A stretch of DNA of 7,397 nucleotides from the NCBI GenBank assembly GCA_030632095.1, contig DAOVJU010000163.1:1-7397 (forward strand), in the 5' to 3' direction. The translations under genes and the position numbers were made by a program. Source of the DNA: Chlorobiota bacterium (GTDB taxonomy: Bacteria > Bacteroidota > Bacteroidia > Bacteroidales > B39-G9). How positions within the stretch are numbered: the first letter of the stretch is position 1; each line of letters opens with the position of its first letter. Below are positions 6,530 through 7,397 of the stretch, piece by piece. The notes beneath the pieces were generated by a model. The model searched no databases. It saw only the letters and a list, made by a program, of their open reading frames with translations, and was not told the DNA's origin.

Positions 6530-7397
6530 TCATTTATACCTTTCCACATTTACAACAAATGCATCAGTATATCCTTTGTTTACTATTTCCTGAATAGCTT
6601 CTTTTGCTTTGTAATAGCCAATGTATTCACCATATGTATACCTGGTATACCCGTCTTTTCCCAGGTGTTTTTTTACATTACTTACATTACTAAAATAACT
6701 TAATTCTACCGGGTTTTTCAATGCCATAAGTTGAATAGTGAATGTTCCTGTTTTAAGTATCTCTTTTTCTTTTTGTTTGGCAGCTTTCGCTGTAGGAGTG
6801 CCGCTATCATGTAATTTCTTTAATTCAAGATTGTTAATAATTTTTGCATTAGGGAAACCTATATCTACAACTTTATTTAATAAAGGTATTGCATCAGATT
6901 TTTTTGTGTATTCACCAACACTGTATACATATCCATTGCTTGTTGGAGAAATCCAGACATTACTAATTGCATCATCCTCATATTTATTAAAATATTCTGC
7001 TTCAAGATTTTCGTTTGTTTCAACAAGAAGTATTGAATATGTAAGGCTTTTCTTTAATCTAAGGTGTTCAGGCACATAAACATCATAAATCACAATATTA
7101 TCATTATTTGATCTTAAAATCTTAATATCTACCCTGCGGTTATATTTTCTTCCTTCAGGATTATCAGTTCCATCAGGATTTTGATTAATGGCAATTTTAT
7201 CTTCTTCACCAACTCCTTTTGCAACAAATCTTTCGTTATCAATTCCTTTTGCGGCAATATATTCTATTACCGATCGTGATCTTTTCTTTGATAATGCTAA
7301 ATTATATTCTGTGCTTCCCTTTGAATCGGTATGACCAGTAACTTCAAGATATAGTGACGGATTTTTAGTCATTATTGCACTTAATTTTTCTAATTCA
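6530..7397 (-). CDS. OmpA-like peptidoglycan-binding protein with two SPOR-like domains, C-terminal part (partial)
   Basis: The frame is open to the right edge, so the start and any signal peptide or barrel are missing; 288 residues are visible. Visible residues 1-94 form an OmpA-C domain that anchors to peptidoglycan: EVTGHTDSKGS (18-28), YNLALSKKR (31-39), GVGEE (61-65) and NRRVDIKI (86-93). Asp24 and Arg39 have the spacing of the diaminopimelate-binding pair known in Acinetobacter OmpA. Two SPOR-like units follow, at about 118-190 (TYSILLVE, VYSVGEYTKKSDA, VVDIGFPNAKI) and 217-286 (TFTIQLMAL, RYTYGEYIGYYKA, IVNKGYTDAFVV), joined by a lysine-rich linker. The protein should sit in the outer membrane or periplasm and bind the cell wall. 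It ends at TGA 6530-6532. Other Bacteroidota OmpA proteins of this type carry PD40 or TPR regions upstream; that cannot be checked here. Confidence 0.9.
   Translation of the reverse strand, partial: ELEKLSAIMTKNPSLYLEVTGHTDSKGSTEYNLALSKKRSRSVIEYIAAKGIDNERFVAKGVGEEDKIAINQNPDGTDNPEGRKYNRRVDIKILRSNNDNIVIYDVYVPEHLRLKKSLTYSILLVETNENLEAEYFNKYEDDAISNVWISPTSNGYVYSVGEYTKKSDAIPLLNKVVDIGFPNAKIINNLELKKLHDSGTPTAKAAKQKEKEILKTGTFTIQLMALKNPVELSYFSNVSNVKKHLGKDGYTRYTYGEYIGYYKAKEAIQEIVNKGYTDAFVVNVERYK

Noticed and set aside
6476..6703. Plus-strand reading frame of 75 codons
   Set aside because: Its first codons come from the palindromic repeat (KSLHFVRNDE) and the rest lies antisense to the OmpA-like gene.
6738..7079. 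Plus-strand reading frame of 113 codons
   Set aside because: Fully antisense to the OmpA/SPOR-like gene, which has clear family motifs.

Overview
The window looks like chromosomal DNA of a member of the Bacteroidota, probably a free-living Bacteroidales-like lineage. The DNA is AT-rich. Its genes have the family signatures of that phylum: a large secreted beta-rich adhesin-like protein, an OmpA-C protein with SPOR-like repeats, an HsdR_N-type protein next to holA, a DUF1987/SiaC protein, and a -7-like box TAnnTTTG before the rhomboid gene. No tRNA, rRNA, CRISPR array or insertion sequence was seen.

Layout. Positions 1-2385 (minus) hold the first 795 codons of a very large secreted protein; its end lies beyond the left edge. 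Positions 2386-2865 are a non-coding spacer with a composite inverted-repeat element and a probable terminator for the rhomboid gene. Positions 2866-3468 (minus) encode a rhomboid intramembrane serine protease with a complete catalytic set. A 300-base spacer follows. Positions 3769-4146 (minus) encode a SiaC-type regulatory phosphoprotein. Positions 4254-5258 (minus) are holA, the DNA polymerase III delta subunit, interrupted at codon 147 by an in-frame TGA exactly where the family has tryptophan. Positions 5409-5861 (plus) encode a stand-alone HsdR_N-type PD-(D/E)xK protein, divergent from holA. Positions 5864-6406 (minus) encode a GNAT acetyltransferase, convergent with the previous gene and 2 bases from it. 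A 76-bp palindromic repeat lies at 6430-6505. Positions 6530-7397 (minus) are the C-terminal part of an OmpA-like envelope protein whose start lies beyond the right edge.

The genes do not form one pathway. They are mostly housekeeping or envelope genes with their own spacers. No obvious new multi-gene system is present. The points most worth a second look are the nonsense codon in the normally essential holA, the small solitary nuclease-fold protein beside it, the orphan SiaC with serine instead of threonine at the expected phosphosite, and two different dispersed palindromic repeats in the spacers.
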